Source: Rheinheimera mesophila (GTDB lineage: Bacteria > Pseudomonadota > Gammaproteobacteria > Enterobacterales > Alteromonadaceae). Taken from it: DNA of 64,000 bases. The stretch lies in the NCBI RefSeq assembly GCF_000986865.1, contig NZ_LAVS01000026.1, positions 1 through 64,000 on the forward strand. The letters are read 5' to 3'. Positions 25,128-34,324 of this stretch are shown piece by piece (the first letter of the stretch is position 1; each line of letters opens with the position of its first letter). The translations under genes and the position numbers were made by a program. The notes beneath the pieces were generated by a model. It worked only from the letters and a program-made list of their open reading frames with translations. It ran no database searches and was not told the DNA's origin.

Positions 25128-27824
25128 TTATGCAAATACCTGTCTTAAACGTTGCAACAGGCTCTGCTCTTGTGGATGTACAGGGCCAAAACTTAACCAG
25201 CGTTTTAACAAAGCATCGACGGTCAGACTGGAACCTGTATTGTGTTTGTCGGATAGCAATTGTAATTGCACCTGCGCCTTATCTGCGGCAATACAGTCTT
25301 TACCGCTGATCAGCTCAATAGCAGTGGTCAGTTGCGCACGACTCCATTGCATTTCATTGCTTTTGGCAAAGTATTCACGAAAACGAGCTGGCAGTGCCTC
25401 TGCTGTAATCTCTGGGTCCGACAAAGCATCGAATAGCTGTTGGTAACTGGCATTCACAGCACTCTGCTGCACGCTATCCAGCTTCTGCTGGATTTGCGCC
25501 AGTAACTGCTGCTTTTGCTCTGATAACGCAGATTTTGCCGGCGGCTCTACAGCGTTTAATGCAAGCTGTGCTGCCTGCAATTGCGCTGCAGTCTCCGCCT
25601 GAGCCAGTAACGCTGCAATCTGGTTGAACTGAGATTCAACTTGTCGCTGTTGCTCTGCCCACTGTTGGTCCTGCTGCTGTTTTGCTGCAGTTTTATTGGC
25701 AAAAATCTGATCACAGACAAGCCGGAACTCAGACCAGAGTTGTTGATCCGCTTTACCGGCAAAGCCAAGCTTTTTCCAGTCTTGTTGCAGCTTTTTCGCC
25801 CCAGCCACGGCTTCATCGACAGACAAAGACACTAATTGTTGTGCTTTTTCAATCAGTAACTTTTTCTCAGCAAGATTGTTTTCATGCTGAGCACGAACCC
25901 GAGCTTTTAGCTGATCGACCAGCGCCTTAAACTGAGCTGAAAGTTGTTTATACAACGCAGACTCGGTGGGACCACTGTCACGCCAGCTTTTTTGCAATGC
26001 AGCCAGTTGACTGTCAAAACTCTTATCCAGAGGTTTTTCAAGCAGAGCGCTTAAGTCAGTCAAAATCTGCTGTTTCACCAGCGCGTTTTGTTTGCGTTGT
26101 TCGTCCTGCGCAGCAAAGTAGTCGCGACAAGGAGCAAAAGCTTGCTCACAAGCCAGATTAAAAGCCTGATTCAATTCAGCGTCCAGCGCCTCGTCAGCGC
26201 GGCCTAAAGTGAGCCAGGTGGCTCGGGCTAACTTAACCTGCTCGGCGCGTTGCGGTGGCGCCACGTCCGTGGCCACAGCCAAGGCTTGCATCTGTGCAAC
26301 CAACTCCTGCTTACGGGGAGTTGCTATGTAGTTTTGCAATTCATTGAGTTGCTGTAATTGCTGCTCCGCGGCCTGGTAATCCTTTACCAGTTGTAGCTGC
26401 TGTGACTGACTCAGCCCGGCGTAGCTGTGTTGGATACCTTTAAACAAACCAAACAGCACTTTGTAGCGCCCAGCCTCGTACAAACGCCGGAATTCGGCGA
26501 GCTTAGAGCGCACTGATTTCAGCTCTTTCTCAGCCTGAGCGGCAAAGTCAGCCATTACTGGCTGCCACTGCGAACTGAGTTGTTGCTGCGCCTGCGCCAA
26601 AGTCTCAGGTAGCATAGTACCTAAGATTTTACGACCTTTGCTCCATTCCCGTTGCCACTGCAGGTACTTCGCTTCGATGTGTTGAAACTCTGCTGTATTG
26701 GCCGGAATAACAGCAGCCGACCAGTCGGCTAACAGGCGGGTCAATGCAAATAACTGTTCGGCCTGAGCAGGTAACTGCTGTAATTGGCGTTCAAAACTAA
26801 CCAGAGCTTTTTGCAAGCCGGCCTTTACGCCTGCAGCTAATTCAGTTTGGGACACGTGCTGCTGCAAGGCTTCTGCTTCTGCTGCTAATGGCTCGGTTTC
26901 ATCAAGCCGGCCCTCAGACATCAGTTGGGATAATTGCTGCTGCATCCGCTGCAGTTGGTGCTCGAACTGCTGCTGTTGCTGTTGCAACTGCGCCATTTTT
27001 TGTTGTTGGGCAAGTAATTGTTGTTGTGCTTTTTGCAGCGGCGCCCACGCGGCTTGCGTTAACGATGCTATTTTTTCAAATTTTTGGGTCAGTTCAGCGG
27101 CATCATCCAACAGCATCAGATCAGACTGCACAGCAGCCCACTCTTGCAGGTATTGCTGCCATTTTTGCTGCATCTGAGTTAAATCACCACGTTCACGCAC
27201 TGCGTTCAATTTTGCTAACAGCAAGTTCACCGCTTTACGAACCTGAACCGGCTTGTCTTTCGCTGCTTGCTGTTGGTGTAATTGTTGTTTTAACTCGCTG
27301 GCTAACGGCTCCGCCAGTTGCTTGCTGAGCTTTTCTAACTGCTTTGGTTCCGTAATAAGGCTCAGCAACTGACGTTTTTGCTCAAGACTCAGCACATCCT
27401 GCTGTAAATTGCTCAGGATCAGATCATTTTTTTTCAGCCGCATAATCAGCGAGAACCGGATATCAGCGTCTGCTTCTGTTAACGCTAACTTTTCTAAAAT
27501 ACTGCTTCTGTGGCACTCTTCGATAAATTGGCGCTTCAACGGCGCAGCAATACGGTTTTCCAGAATCATCTGCACCAGTTGAGATTCAGCGTATTGTTTT
27601 AACCGTTCAGCACTGTCCTGTTTACTGGCTTGCCACCACAACGAAAATTCATTAAGTTTTTCTAACGCTGCACGTCTTACCGCTTCGTGGCCGTCGTTAA
27701 AAGCCAGTTCATGCAAAATTTCTTTATGCTGAGCATCCACACTCAACCCGGCAATGGCCTGTTGCCGTACAGCGGCGTCTTTGTGTTGCCATTTCGGCGC
27801 GAACCAACGTTTAAAGATCATCAT
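25128..27824 (-). CDS. DUF349 coiled-coil protein
   Basis: About 898 residues from ATG 27824, with AAGG seven bases upstream. The short N-terminal region looks HEAT-like (AAVRQQAIAGLSVD, GHEAVRRAALEKLNEF). It is followed by long Gln/Leu-rich helices and repeated segments of the DUF349 type (for example WRDSGPTESALYKQLSAQFKAL, about 630, and DWKKLGFAGKADQQLWSEFR, about 700). There is no signal peptide or membrane segment, so it should be cytosolic and highly helical. The function is not established. Its first codons overlap the end of yeaC by 14 bases, so the two are translationally coupled. Confidence 0.85.
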   Translation of the reverse strand: MMIFKRWFAPKWQHKDAAVRQQAIAGLSVDAQHKEILHELAFNDGHEAVRRAALEKLNEFSLWWQASKQDSAERLKQYAESQLVQMILENRIAAPLKRQFIEECHRSSILEKLALTEADADIRFSLIMRLKKNDLILSNLQQDVLSLEQKRQLLSLITEPKQLEKLSKQLAEPLASELKQQLHQQQAAKDKPVQVRKAVNLLLAKLNAVRERGDLTQMQQKWQQYLQEWAAVQSDLMLLDDAAELTQKFEKIASLTQAAWAPLQKAQQQLLAQQQKMAQLQQQQQQFEHQLQRMQQQLSQLMSEGRLDETEPLAAEAEALQQHVSQTELAAGVKAGLQKALVSFERQLQQLPAQAEQLFALTRLLADWSAAVIPANTAEFQHIEAKYLQWQREWSKGRKILGTMLPETLAQAQQQLSSQWQPVMADFAAQAEKELKSVRSKLAEFRRLYEAGRYKVLFGLFKGIQHSYAGLSQSQQLQLVKDYQAAEQQLQQLNELQNYIATPRKQELVAQMQALAVATDVAPPQRAEQVKLARATWLTLGRADEALDAELNQAFNLACEQAFAPCRDYFAAQDEQRKQNALVKQQILTDLSALLEKPLDKSFDSQLAALQKSWRDSGPTESALYKQLSAQFKALVDQLKARVRAQHENNLAEKKLLIEKAQQLVSLSVDEAVAGAKKLQQDWKKLGFAGKADQQLWSEFRLVCDQIFANKTAAKQQQDQQWAEQQRQVESQFNQIAALLAQAETAAQLQAAQLALNAVEPPAKSALSEQKQQLLAQIQQKLDSVQQSAVNASYQQLFDALSDPEITAEALPARFREYFAKSNEMQWSRAQLTTAIELISGKDCIAADKAQVQLQLLSDKHNTGSSLTVDALLKRWLSFGPVHPQEQSLLQRLRQVFA

Positions 27825-28092
27825 GCGCAAACCTTGCTATCGAAGAATCCTGAGAAAATTGTTTTTTCATTTCGGCTTTGGATTTAATCACCATCTCTCC
27901 ATCTGCACCTATAGTGTAAGGCTCAGTGGATTTGAGGACATAAGCCTGATAAGCCATCACCAGTTGCAGCGTATGTGCTTTTTGACTGTCTGACAGCGCA
28001 ACACCATCAGCCCAACGACCTGTGGCTACTGTATCGAGCAGGGATTGGTAAGTTTCTGGCGACATCGCCAATACAAGAGCTTTGAAATCCAT
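27811..28092 (-). CDS. yeaC: YeaC family protein (DUF1315)
   Basis: 93 residues. It matches the DUF1315 pattern: MSPETYQSLLDTVATGRWADG, LSDSQKAHTLQLVMAYQA, then a DGEMVIKSKAEMK block. It is a small cytosolic protein of unknown function. It starts one base after the zinc-ribbon gene stop and overlaps the DUF349 gene, giving a tight three-gene unit. In E. coli yeaC lies beside msrB and gapA, both found here within 14 kb. Confidence 0.88.
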   Translation of the reverse strand: MDFKALVLAMSPETYQSLLDTVATGRWADGVALSDSQKAHTLQLVMAYQAYVLKSTEPYTIGADGEMVIKSKAEMKKQFSQDSSIARFAHDDL

Positions 28093-28093
28093 A

Positions 28094-28420
28094 TTAATTC
28101 TTTCGCTTGAGATAAATCAGTCGAGCGCGGGCATAAATATACCAAAGGAAGCCAATGGCTATCATGCCTTTGGAGACAATAGCTTCATAGCCATCCGGCT
28201 CTAAAGCCCAAAAATACAGGAAACAAAAACCAGCTAAAAACAGGATCAGTGCCAACATGGACTGATTTAAAGCCCCCTGAATTTTCTTATCGAGACTTTG
28301 GACTGCCAGATGATGTTTTTTTTCTGCTGACATGCCCGTTAAATCCAATTGACAGTGCTGACAGCTTTGGCTTTTATCCGAAATCTTTTTCGCGCAACGT
28401 GGACAGGAAATAATTGCCAT
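28094..28420 (-). CDS. Zinc-ribbon membrane protein
   Basis: 108 residues. An N-terminal zinc ribbon has two CxxC pairs (CPRCAKKISDKSQSCQHC), followed by about 35 polar residues and two hydrophobic segments (about 55-72 and 80-95) ending in a basic tail. It is probably an inner-membrane protein with the metal-binding domain in the cytosol. No function is known to me. It is first in the unit with yeaC and the DUF349 gene. Confidence 0.75.
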   Translation of the reverse strand: MAIISCPRCAKKISDKSQSCQHCQLDLTGMSAEKKHHLAVQSLDKKIQGALNQSMLALILFLAGFCFLYFWALEPDGYEAIVSKGMIAIGFLWYIYARARLIYLKRKN

Positions 28421-28471
28421 ACTAAAACCCTCTGAAAGTTATGGCGCACTATAAAGCAAAAGAACAAAGTT

Positions 28472-28495
28472 GCAAGCCAGCCGAAACTGGCTTGC
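28472..28495 (-). terminator. Hairpin after the M14 peptidase gene
   Basis: A 9-bp stem (GCAAGCCAG / CTGGCTTGC) with a 6-base loop lies 21 bases past the M14 stop. On the minus strand it is followed by AACTTTGTTCTTTT, a weak U-tract. Confidence 0.5.
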
Positions 28496-28516
28496 GGGAT
28501 TGTAATTACGTATGGA

Positions 28517-29644
28517 TTAACGCAGTTGATCAACCACGGCAAGCACTGCGACTAAGCTATCCTGCCCTAGCTTCATCGAGCGAACATCAGACCAGCCGTA
28601 ATCGGAGTCCGGCAGATCCGCATTGTCCTTAAATGGCATTTCAACAGTGTAAGATAAACAGTTAAATTGTTCTGCCACCCAGGTCGAAGCGATCGTCAGG
28701 TTGGCCTGGCCTGGTGCATCCAGTTCATAACCAAATTCGGTTTGGAACTCAGGTGTGGCCAATAACAGCGCGTTTTTAAACGCAGTTTCCAGTTGTTGCA
28801 TTTTAGCGTTGTACGACGGAACACCTTCAGCCCCTGCGACAAAATTGTACGGCAGGTTTTCGTCACCGTGCACATCCAGCAGCATATCTACGCCGGTTTC
28901 CAGCATCTGCTGACGCACTAAATACACCTCCGGACTTTTTTCCATGCTCGGCGATTGCCATTCACGGTTTAAATTGACACCAGCGGCGTTGGTGCGTAAA
29001 TGGCCACGGACACTGCCATCCGGGTTCATATTCGGCACTATGTAAAATACCGCTTTGTCTAACAAAATACGAGCCACGGCATCGTCTTCATCCAGTAATC
29101 TGTTTAACATACCCTCAACAAACCACTCCGCCATCGACTCACCCGGATGTTGACGGGCGGTGATCCAGATTTTTCTCTTACCTTCTGCTGGCTCACCTAC
29201 CACCAGCATACTCATGTCGCGGCCGTCCAGAGTCTCACCCAGCTCGACAATCTGCGCCATCCCCGAGCTTTGTGCAAAATGTAACAAGTCCATATGGCGC
29301 TCATAGCTGTATGGCGCAAAGTAGGCAAAATATACAGATTCGGCTTCTGGGTAATGGGTGATCACCAGTTGTTCATTGACCAGTTGTGTCTCGACTCTGA
29401 ACCAGGTTTCTCTGTCGTATGAGGCCACCGCCTGATACCCTTTCCAGCCATCCGGGTACGCAGAATCTTTCACGTTCACAATACGGATGGTGTGAGGTTC
29501 AGTGCTTTGCGAATGTAAACGGAAATGGAACCATTGATAAAAGTCTGAATTGTGGTCTTTACGGATCGCCAGCTGAATATCGGCTGGATCGTCGGCTTTG
29601 ATCACTTCAATATTTCCGCTGTCAAAATTACAGGTGATTTTCAT
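28517..29644 (-). CDS. M14 metallocarboxypeptidase, cytosolic carboxypeptidase-like
   Basis: 375 residues, no signal peptide. An N-terminal beta domain of the cytosolic carboxypeptidase (CCP) type (YQWFHFRLHS near 36-45) is followed by the M14 zinc site: ARQHPGESMAEW (His and Glu ligands), NMNPDGSVRG, GVNLNREW, and LLDVHGDE (third ligand), with catalytic Glu in SYTVEMPFK. Eukaryotic members trim glutamates from tubulin; bacterial members are mostly uncharacterised peptidases. Single gene with its own hairpin downstream. Confidence 0.88.
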   Translation of the reverse strand: MKITCNFDSGNIEVIKADDPADIQLAIRKDHNSDFYQWFHFRLHSQSTEPHTIRIVNVKDSAYPDGWKGYQAVASYDRETWFRVETQLVNEQLVITHYPEAESVYFAYFAPYSYERHMDLLHFAQSSGMAQIVELGETLDGRDMSMLVVGEPAEGKRKIWITARQHPGESMAEWFVEGMLNRLLDEDDAVARILLDKAVFYIVPNMNPDGSVRGHLRTNAAGVNLNREWQSPSMEKSPEVYLVRQQMLETGVDMLLDVHGDENLPYNFVAGAEGVPSYNAKMQQLETAFKNALLLATPEFQTEFGYELDAPGQANLTIASTWVAEQFNCLSYTVEMPFKDNADLPDSDYGWSDVRSMKLGQDSLVAVLAVVDQLR

Positions 29645-29759
29645 AACATATCCACTTGGTTAGGTAACAGATGCTGCATTGGCTTGCAGTCTTAAAGGAG
29701 CGGCATCATAACACTATCCCCCTCGCACTTGAAGCCGCAGCACTGCTCCGCGCCATAAC

Positions 29760-29782
29760 AAAAAGGCCGCTCTGAGGCGGCC
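29760..29782 (-). terminator. Terminator of the long GAPDH gene
   Basis: On the minus strand GGCCGC-CTCAGA-GCGGCC is followed by TTTTTG, about 18 bases past the stop. Confidence 0.78.
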
Positions 29783-29799
29783 TGGCTATTGATTGATTT

Positions 29800-31251
29800 T
29801 TATTTGTTGACCGGCAACGTCGGGTACTTAATACCCGCCATTTCATTCATGACACGAATGACCTGTGTGCTGTAGCCAAATTCATTGTCATACCATACAT
29901 AAAGCACACAACGGTCGTCCTGCACTATCGTGGCCTGAGAATCGATCACGCCCGCATAACGTGATCCAACCAGATCACTGGATACAATTTCAGTGGAGCT
30001 GGTGAAATCAATCTGATCCTGTAACTCAGAGAACAGCGCGACTTTTTGCAGGTAGCTGTTCAACTCTTCCCGGTTGGTGGTTTTGTGCAAATTCAGCGAC
30101 AAAATCGCCATAGACACATTAGGCGTCGGTACACGAATCGCGTTCCCCGTCAGCTTGCCCTTTAATTCAGGCAAAGCTTTAGCCACAGCGCTGGCAGCAC
30201 CCGTTGAGGTAATCACCATATTTAACGGTGCTGCACGTCCACGACGCTCAGCTTTGTGGTAGTTGTCTATTAAGTTCTGATCGTTGGTGTACGAATGCAC
30301 TGTTTCAACGTGGCCGTTTTTAATACCGTACTCGTCGTTCAACGCTTTTAATACCGGCGTAATAGCGTTGGTGGTGCAGCTTGCAGCAGACACTATAAGG
30401 TCCTGCGGCTGGATCATACTGTGATTGACACCATAAACCACATTGTGCACTTCGCCTTTAGCGGGTGCTGTCAGTAACACTTTGGCAGCACCTTTGGATT
30501 TAAAGTGAATGGACAGCTCTTTGTCGTCTTTCCAGATCCCCGTGTTATCGACGACCAGGGCGTCATGAATACCATAAGCAGTGTAATCCACCAGCTCAGG
30601 TGAATCGGCGTAGATCACTTTAATAAAAGTACCATTGGCTTTAATACCACCATTTTCTTCATCTACAGTGATGCTGCCATTAAATGGGCCATGGATAGAA
30701 TCACGGCGCAGCAGACTGGCGCGTTTTTCTAAGTCGCCTTTACGACCACCACGCACCACAACAGCACGCAGACGTAACTTACTGCTTGGACCTGAGCGCT
30801 CCAGCATCAGCCGGGCTAACAAACGACCAATACGACCGAAACCATAAAGCACTACATCTACAGGTTTGATTTGATCATCACGATGTAATATTTCAGCAAG
30901 CTGATTATCCAGATACTGCTGCAAACTTTGACCTTCGCCAGCGTTTTTGTATAGATAAGCAAAAGCCAACTTACCAATATCGACACGGCCTGGAGCCAGG
31001 TCCATCTTAGCAATAGCTTCTAATACCGGAAAACTTTCTCTTAAGCGTAACTTCTGTTGTTCAAAACGTTCGACTGTTTTATGCGCCTTGATAATATCAA
31101 TAGTCGTTGCGTTGACCAGAGGACGACCATAAACCACAACTTCAATGCCTTTATTGCGATACAAACGACCTATAATAGGTTGCATGTTCTCAGCGTACTC
31201 CTGGCGCTCCTGCCAGCTGCGTTGATACTGTTCTTCGTGTGATAGAGTCAT
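29800..31251 (-). CDS. Glyceraldehyde-3-phosphate dehydrogenase, long form
   Basis: 483 residues from ATG 31251 (AAGG seven bases upstream); the longer frame to 31305 adds 18 unlikely residues. About 130 residues of helical N-terminal extension precede a GAPDH core with the nucleotide motif YGFGRIGRLLAR, the catalytic SAASCTTNA, and HSYTNDQN. This long type occurs in several marine Gammaproteobacteria beside an ordinary GapA, as here (gapA at 41083). Its role, perhaps gluconeogenic, is inference. No HexR-type box was found upstream, unlike gapA. Confidence 0.9.
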   Translation of the reverse strand: MTLSHEEQYQRSWQERQEYAENMQPIIGRLYRNKGIEVVVYGRPLVNATTIDIIKAHKTVERFEQQKLRLRESFPVLEAIAKMDLAPGRVDIGKLAFAYLYKNAGEGQSLQQYLDNQLAEILHRDDQIKPVDVVLYGFGRIGRLLARLMLERSGPSSKLRLRAVVVRGGRKGDLEKRASLLRRDSIHGPFNGSITVDEENGGIKANGTFIKVIYADSPELVDYTAYGIHDALVVDNTGIWKDDKELSIHFKSKGAAKVLLTAPAKGEVHNVVYGVNHSMIQPQDLIVSAASCTTNAITPVLKALNDEYGIKNGHVETVHSYTNDQNLIDNYHKAERRGRAAPLNMVITSTGAASAVAKALPELKGKLTGNAIRVPTPNVSMAILSLNLHKTTNREELNSYLQKVALFSELQDQIDFTSSTEIVSSDLVGSRYAGVIDSQATIVQDDRCVLYVWYDNEFGYSTQVIRVMNEMAGIKYPTLPVNK

Positions 31252-31416
31252 GGTTTCGCCTTTTACGTCTTGTAGGTTCAGAGGTGTGCCTGTGGTCATC
31301 GCCACATTGAGGCAGGCGCATTGTAATTGAACATGTAATACTACGACAAGAATTACAAAAAGATTTTTTCTGAATTCTTCGTTATGCTGGCGGCAGAAAA
31401 GATGAATGAGATACTT

Positions 31417-32211
31417 ATGAAATATTTGGTACTAAGCATGAGCCTGGTGTTGCTCGGAGCCTGTTCTGACGGTGAAGTTACCTTACGCTCTGTCTGTGAA
31501 AAAGAGCCTGGGCTTTGTAACGACTTAAATGACGATTCCCACTGTAACCTGCAACGCCGGGATCTGATCATGCAGCGCTTTGAAGAAAAGCATCTGCCCT
31601 CCGACAAAAACAAATATCAGTTGCTGGTCGACTTTGAGAAATACTCAAAATGTATTGAGCTTGCTGCAGGTATTGAGCATATCAAACTGAAGGAAAAAAC
31701 CAGTACCCGAATGATAGGCTATATGACCAGTCTGAGAGAAATTAAACGACTGAGTGATGAGACCGTCAGTTCAGATGATCCCTATCTGCTGTATTACCAT
31801 TGGTCTCGCAATAAAAGTGACAGCCACCTGCAACGTTTCCTGCAGGCAGAGCAAGAAAACCGGCTGGAAACACCTGAACTGCAAATGGCTCTGGTCAGCT
31901 ATTACAGTAAAAGAGACAGAGAAAAGAGTATTCAACTGTTACATCATGCTTTAGAACTGTATCCAGCGGAACCGACAGTGGATCCAGAAATATACGCCTC
32001 ACTGACCAGTATGTTTTACAAGAAAAAAGATTATGCCAGTGCCTACCACTGGGCCTTATTGGCTCAGCAAAGCGGCGCCTTTAATGTAGAACTGCAAGAG
32101 TTAAAAATTTATCTGGAGCAAGCTCAGCTTGATCACGAAAAAATTAAAGACGCCGCCGAACATACCTTAGCTCAGCTACAACTGGGACATTTTACTCCGC
32201 CGAAATTTTAA
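31417..32211 (+). CDS. DUF2989-type lipoprotein with TPR-like repeats
   Basis: 264 residues from ATG 31417, with GAG seven bases before it; the upstream ATG at 31384 adds residues ahead of the signal. The signal peptide ends in a lipobox LLGAC (Cys15). The mature protein is helical with TPR-like helix pairs near the C-terminus ([30 protein letters not shown], described here by its position near 200-230). I recognise it as the DUF2989 family; its function is unknown. Its 3' end overlaps the convergent msrB by 20 bases. Confidence 0.8.
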   Translation: MKYLVLSMSLVLLGACSDGEVTLRSVCEKEPGLCNDLNDDSHCNLQRRDLIMQRFEEKHLPSDKNKYQLLVDFEKYSKCIELAAGIEHIKLKEKTSTRMIGYMTSLREIKRLSDETVSSDDPYLLYYHWSRNKSDSHLQRFLQAEQENRLETPELQMALVSYYSKRDREKSIQLLHHALELYPAEPTVDPEIYASLTSMFYKKKDYASAYHWALLAQQSGAFNVELQELKIYLEQAQLDHEKIKDAAEHTLAQLQLGHFTPPKF

Positions 32212-32590
32212 CATCCGGGTGGAAGAGTAATGACACGGAATTGACACAATAACGTTGCCCGGTTGGAGCCGGGCCGTCGTCAAACACATGACCTAAATGC
32301 GCATCGCAGTGCTGGCATAAAATCTCAATACGGTTCATGCCAAAAGAGCTGTCTTTTTCATACCTGACCTGGCCTTGGATAGCTTTGCTAAAAGATGGCC
32401 AGCCGCAGCCTGAATCAAATTTGTCAGCAGAATCGAACAAAGGTTGCTGGCAACATACACAGTGATAACAGCCAGTTTCGTTGTTATGCAATAAGCGACC
32501 ACTAAAAGGATATTCAGTGCCCTTTTGTCGCGTCACTCTGTATTGCTCATCAGTGAGTAACAGACGCCATTCGTGTTCTGTTTTTTTCAT
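32192..32590 (-). CDS. msrB: Peptide-methionine (R)-S-oxide reductase
   Basis: 132 residues, the standard MsrB domain. Zinc cysteines are in CVCCQQPLF and [19 protein letters not shown] and the catalytic Cys in RYCVNSVSL are present. It reduces methionine-R-sulfoxide in oxidised proteins using thioredoxin. It has no signal peptide, so it is cytosolic. The 3' end overlaps the DUF2989 gene on the other strand. Confidence 0.96.
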   Translation of the reverse strand: MKKTEHEWRLLLTDEQYRVTRQKGTEYPFSGRLLHNNETGCYHCVCCQQPLFDSADKFDSGCGWPSFSKAIQGQVRYEKDSSFGMNRIEILCQHCDAHLGHVFDDGPAPTGQRYCVNSVSLLFHPDVKISAE

Positions 32591-32679
32591 TCATTACTCC
32601 AGGTCAAAGTACAGGCAGCAAAACAAAAAACTGATGCGCTGTTCAACAGCAGTTTATGCCGACAGTACTCTTTATACGT

Positions 32680-32703
32680 AAAAAGCTCCTTGCGGAGCTT
32701 TTT
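32680..32703 (-). terminator. Terminator of gnd
   Basis: Stem AAAAAGCTCC / GGAGCTTTTT with loop TTGC, beginning two bases after the gnd stop on the minus strand. The A/T flanks make it usable in both directions. Confidence 0.82.
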
Positions 32704-32705
32704 AT

Positions 32706-34235
32706 TTACTTAATTTTTTGCATCGTCCTGTCGGTATGACTCCAGTCAACGTGAAAAGTTTTGCCTTTGGCTTTGTCGGTCCGCTCGAAGGTATGAGCAC
32801 CGAAATAATCCCGTTGTCCCTGCAGTAAATTAGCAGGCAGCACAGCGGTACGGTACGAGTCATAATAGCTCAGAGCTGAACTTAAGGCAGAAACCGGGAT
32901 CCCGGTCATAGCTGCTTCTGCCACAGCCCGACGCCAGTTCATCTGATTGACAGAAATCTGTTTGGAGAAAAACGGGTCCAGCAATAAATTCTGCAAGTCG
33001 TCGTTCCGCTCGTAAGCTTCGGTAATAGACTGCAAAAATACCGCGCGGATGATACAGCCTGCGCGCCAGATCTTGGCTATTTCCGCAAAGTTCAGTTGCC
33101 AGCCGTGTTCTGCCGCTGCGGTTTTCATCAAATCAAAACCTTGCGCGTACACACAGATTTTTGCGCAGTACAGGGCGTCATGTAGCTGTTTGATCATCTG
33201 CTCAGCGCTTTGGTTGGTGCAATGTTCACGCACCGGACCAGACAATAAAGTCGACGCAAGTACCCGCTGATCTTTTAAAGTCGACATCGAACGGGCAAAT
33301 ACAGCTTCGCTGATCGTAGGTGCAGGACAACCTAATTCCAGACTGCTGACTGCAGTCCAGAGCCCAGTACCTTTTTGCCCTGCTTTATCCAGGATCACAT
33401 CCACCAGCGGCAAGCCAGTTTCTGAATCTTTAGTCGCCAGCACTTCGGCGCTGATTTCCATCAGGTAGCTGTTGAGAATGCCCTGATTCCACTCTTTAAA
33501 TACCTTGGATATCTGCTCAGCACTCATACCAAGCGCATCACGCATCACCTGATAAACTTCACAAATAAGCTGCATATCGGCGTATTCGATACCGTTGTGC
33601 ACCATTTTCACATAATGACCTGAACCACCAGGCCCAATGTAAGTGGCACAAGGCTCGCCTTCAATAACAGGATTGCCCGGCTCATGTCGCTCCAGTGGAC
33701 GACCCGTGGTCGGATCCACTTTGGCAGCGATGGCACGCCAGATAGGTTCGATTCGGGTCCAGGCATAAGGATCACCGCTTGGCATTAACGAAGGACCAAA
33801 ACGGGCGCCGACTTCTCCCCCTGATACCGCAGTACTGAAGAAAATAAACTTGCCTTCGTAATGTTTTTCGCGGCGTACCGTATCTGTCCACAGGCTATTG
33901 CCGGTATCGACGATAATGTCATCCGCCTGAATACCGGCATCAATCAGTTTTAAACAGACATCGTCGACAGGTTTGCCGGCTGGCACAGATAAAATCACTA
34001 AATGGGGAGCAGATAAACGCGACAGCAGTTCGGTGTAAGAGCTACAACTGATCACGCGGGCGGGTTGATCGCCCCGTTCAGCTTTGTCCTGTGCTATCAC
34101 AGCTTCCAGTTTTTTATGGTCTAAATCAAAAGCGGCAACCCGATAACCGTGATCAGCCAGGTTTAAAATGAGGTTCTTCCCCATCACACCTGCGCCGACA
34201 AAACCTATATCACATAATACGGATGTCTCAGACAT
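32706..34235 (-). CDS. gnd: 6-phosphogluconate dehydrogenase (decarboxylating)
   Basis: 509 residues, about 40 longer than E. coli Gnd, as is common in Shewanella-type bacteria. The NADP motif GFVGAGVMGKNLILNLADHG, the substrate motif GGSGHYVKMVHNGIEY with catalytic Lys, and the C-terminal ARDYFGAHTFER-like segment (QRDYFGAHTFERTD) are all present. It converts 6-phosphogluconate to ribulose 5-phosphate, CO2 and NADPH in the oxidative pentose phosphate path. No zwf or pgl gene is adjacent. Confidence 0.95.
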   Translation of the reverse strand: MSETSVLCDIGFVGAGVMGKNLILNLADHGYRVAAFDLDHKKLEAVIAQDKAERGDQPARVISCSSYTELLSRLSAPHLVILSVPAGKPVDDVCLKLIDAGIQADDIIVDTGNSLWTDTVRREKHYEGKFIFFSTAVSGGEVGARFGPSLMPSGDPYAWTRIEPIWRAIAAKVDPTTGRPLERHEPGNPVIEGEPCATYIGPGGSGHYVKMVHNGIEYADMQLICEVYQVMRDALGMSAEQISKVFKEWNQGILNSYLMEISAEVLATKDSETGLPLVDVILDKAGQKGTGLWTAVSSLELGCPAPTISEAVFARSMSTLKDQRVLASTLLSGPVREHCTNQSAEQMIKQLHDALYCAKICVYAQGFDLMKTAAAEHGWQLNFAEIAKIWRAGCIIRAVFLQSITEAYERNDDLQNLLLDPFFSKQISVNQMNWRRAVAEAAMTGIPVSALSSALSYYDSYRTAVLPANLLQGQRDYFGAHTFERTDKAKGKTFHVDWSHTDRTMQKIK

Positions 34236-34324
34236 TTGATTTTCCTTTTAAAATCCGGCACTGCAAAAGTGGCCGCGATTATACTGGAAAACTGCGGATA
34301 AAGAAAAAGCTCAGCAGAAAAAAC

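Noticed and set aside
25128-27824. Low-complexity Gln-rich stretches as DNA repeats
   Set aside because: The CAG/TGC-rich sequence is explained by coiled-coil coding in the DUF349 gene (and likewise in rmuC), not by a repeat array.
7578-29644. Functional link between the tubulin-like gene and the cytosolic-carboxypeptidase-like M14 gene
   Set aside because: Eukaryotic CCPs trim tubulin glutamates, but the two genes are 19 kb apart and the tubulin-like C-terminal tail (DKSSDKAAKADPAADRA) has no poly-Glu. I see no evidence for a link.
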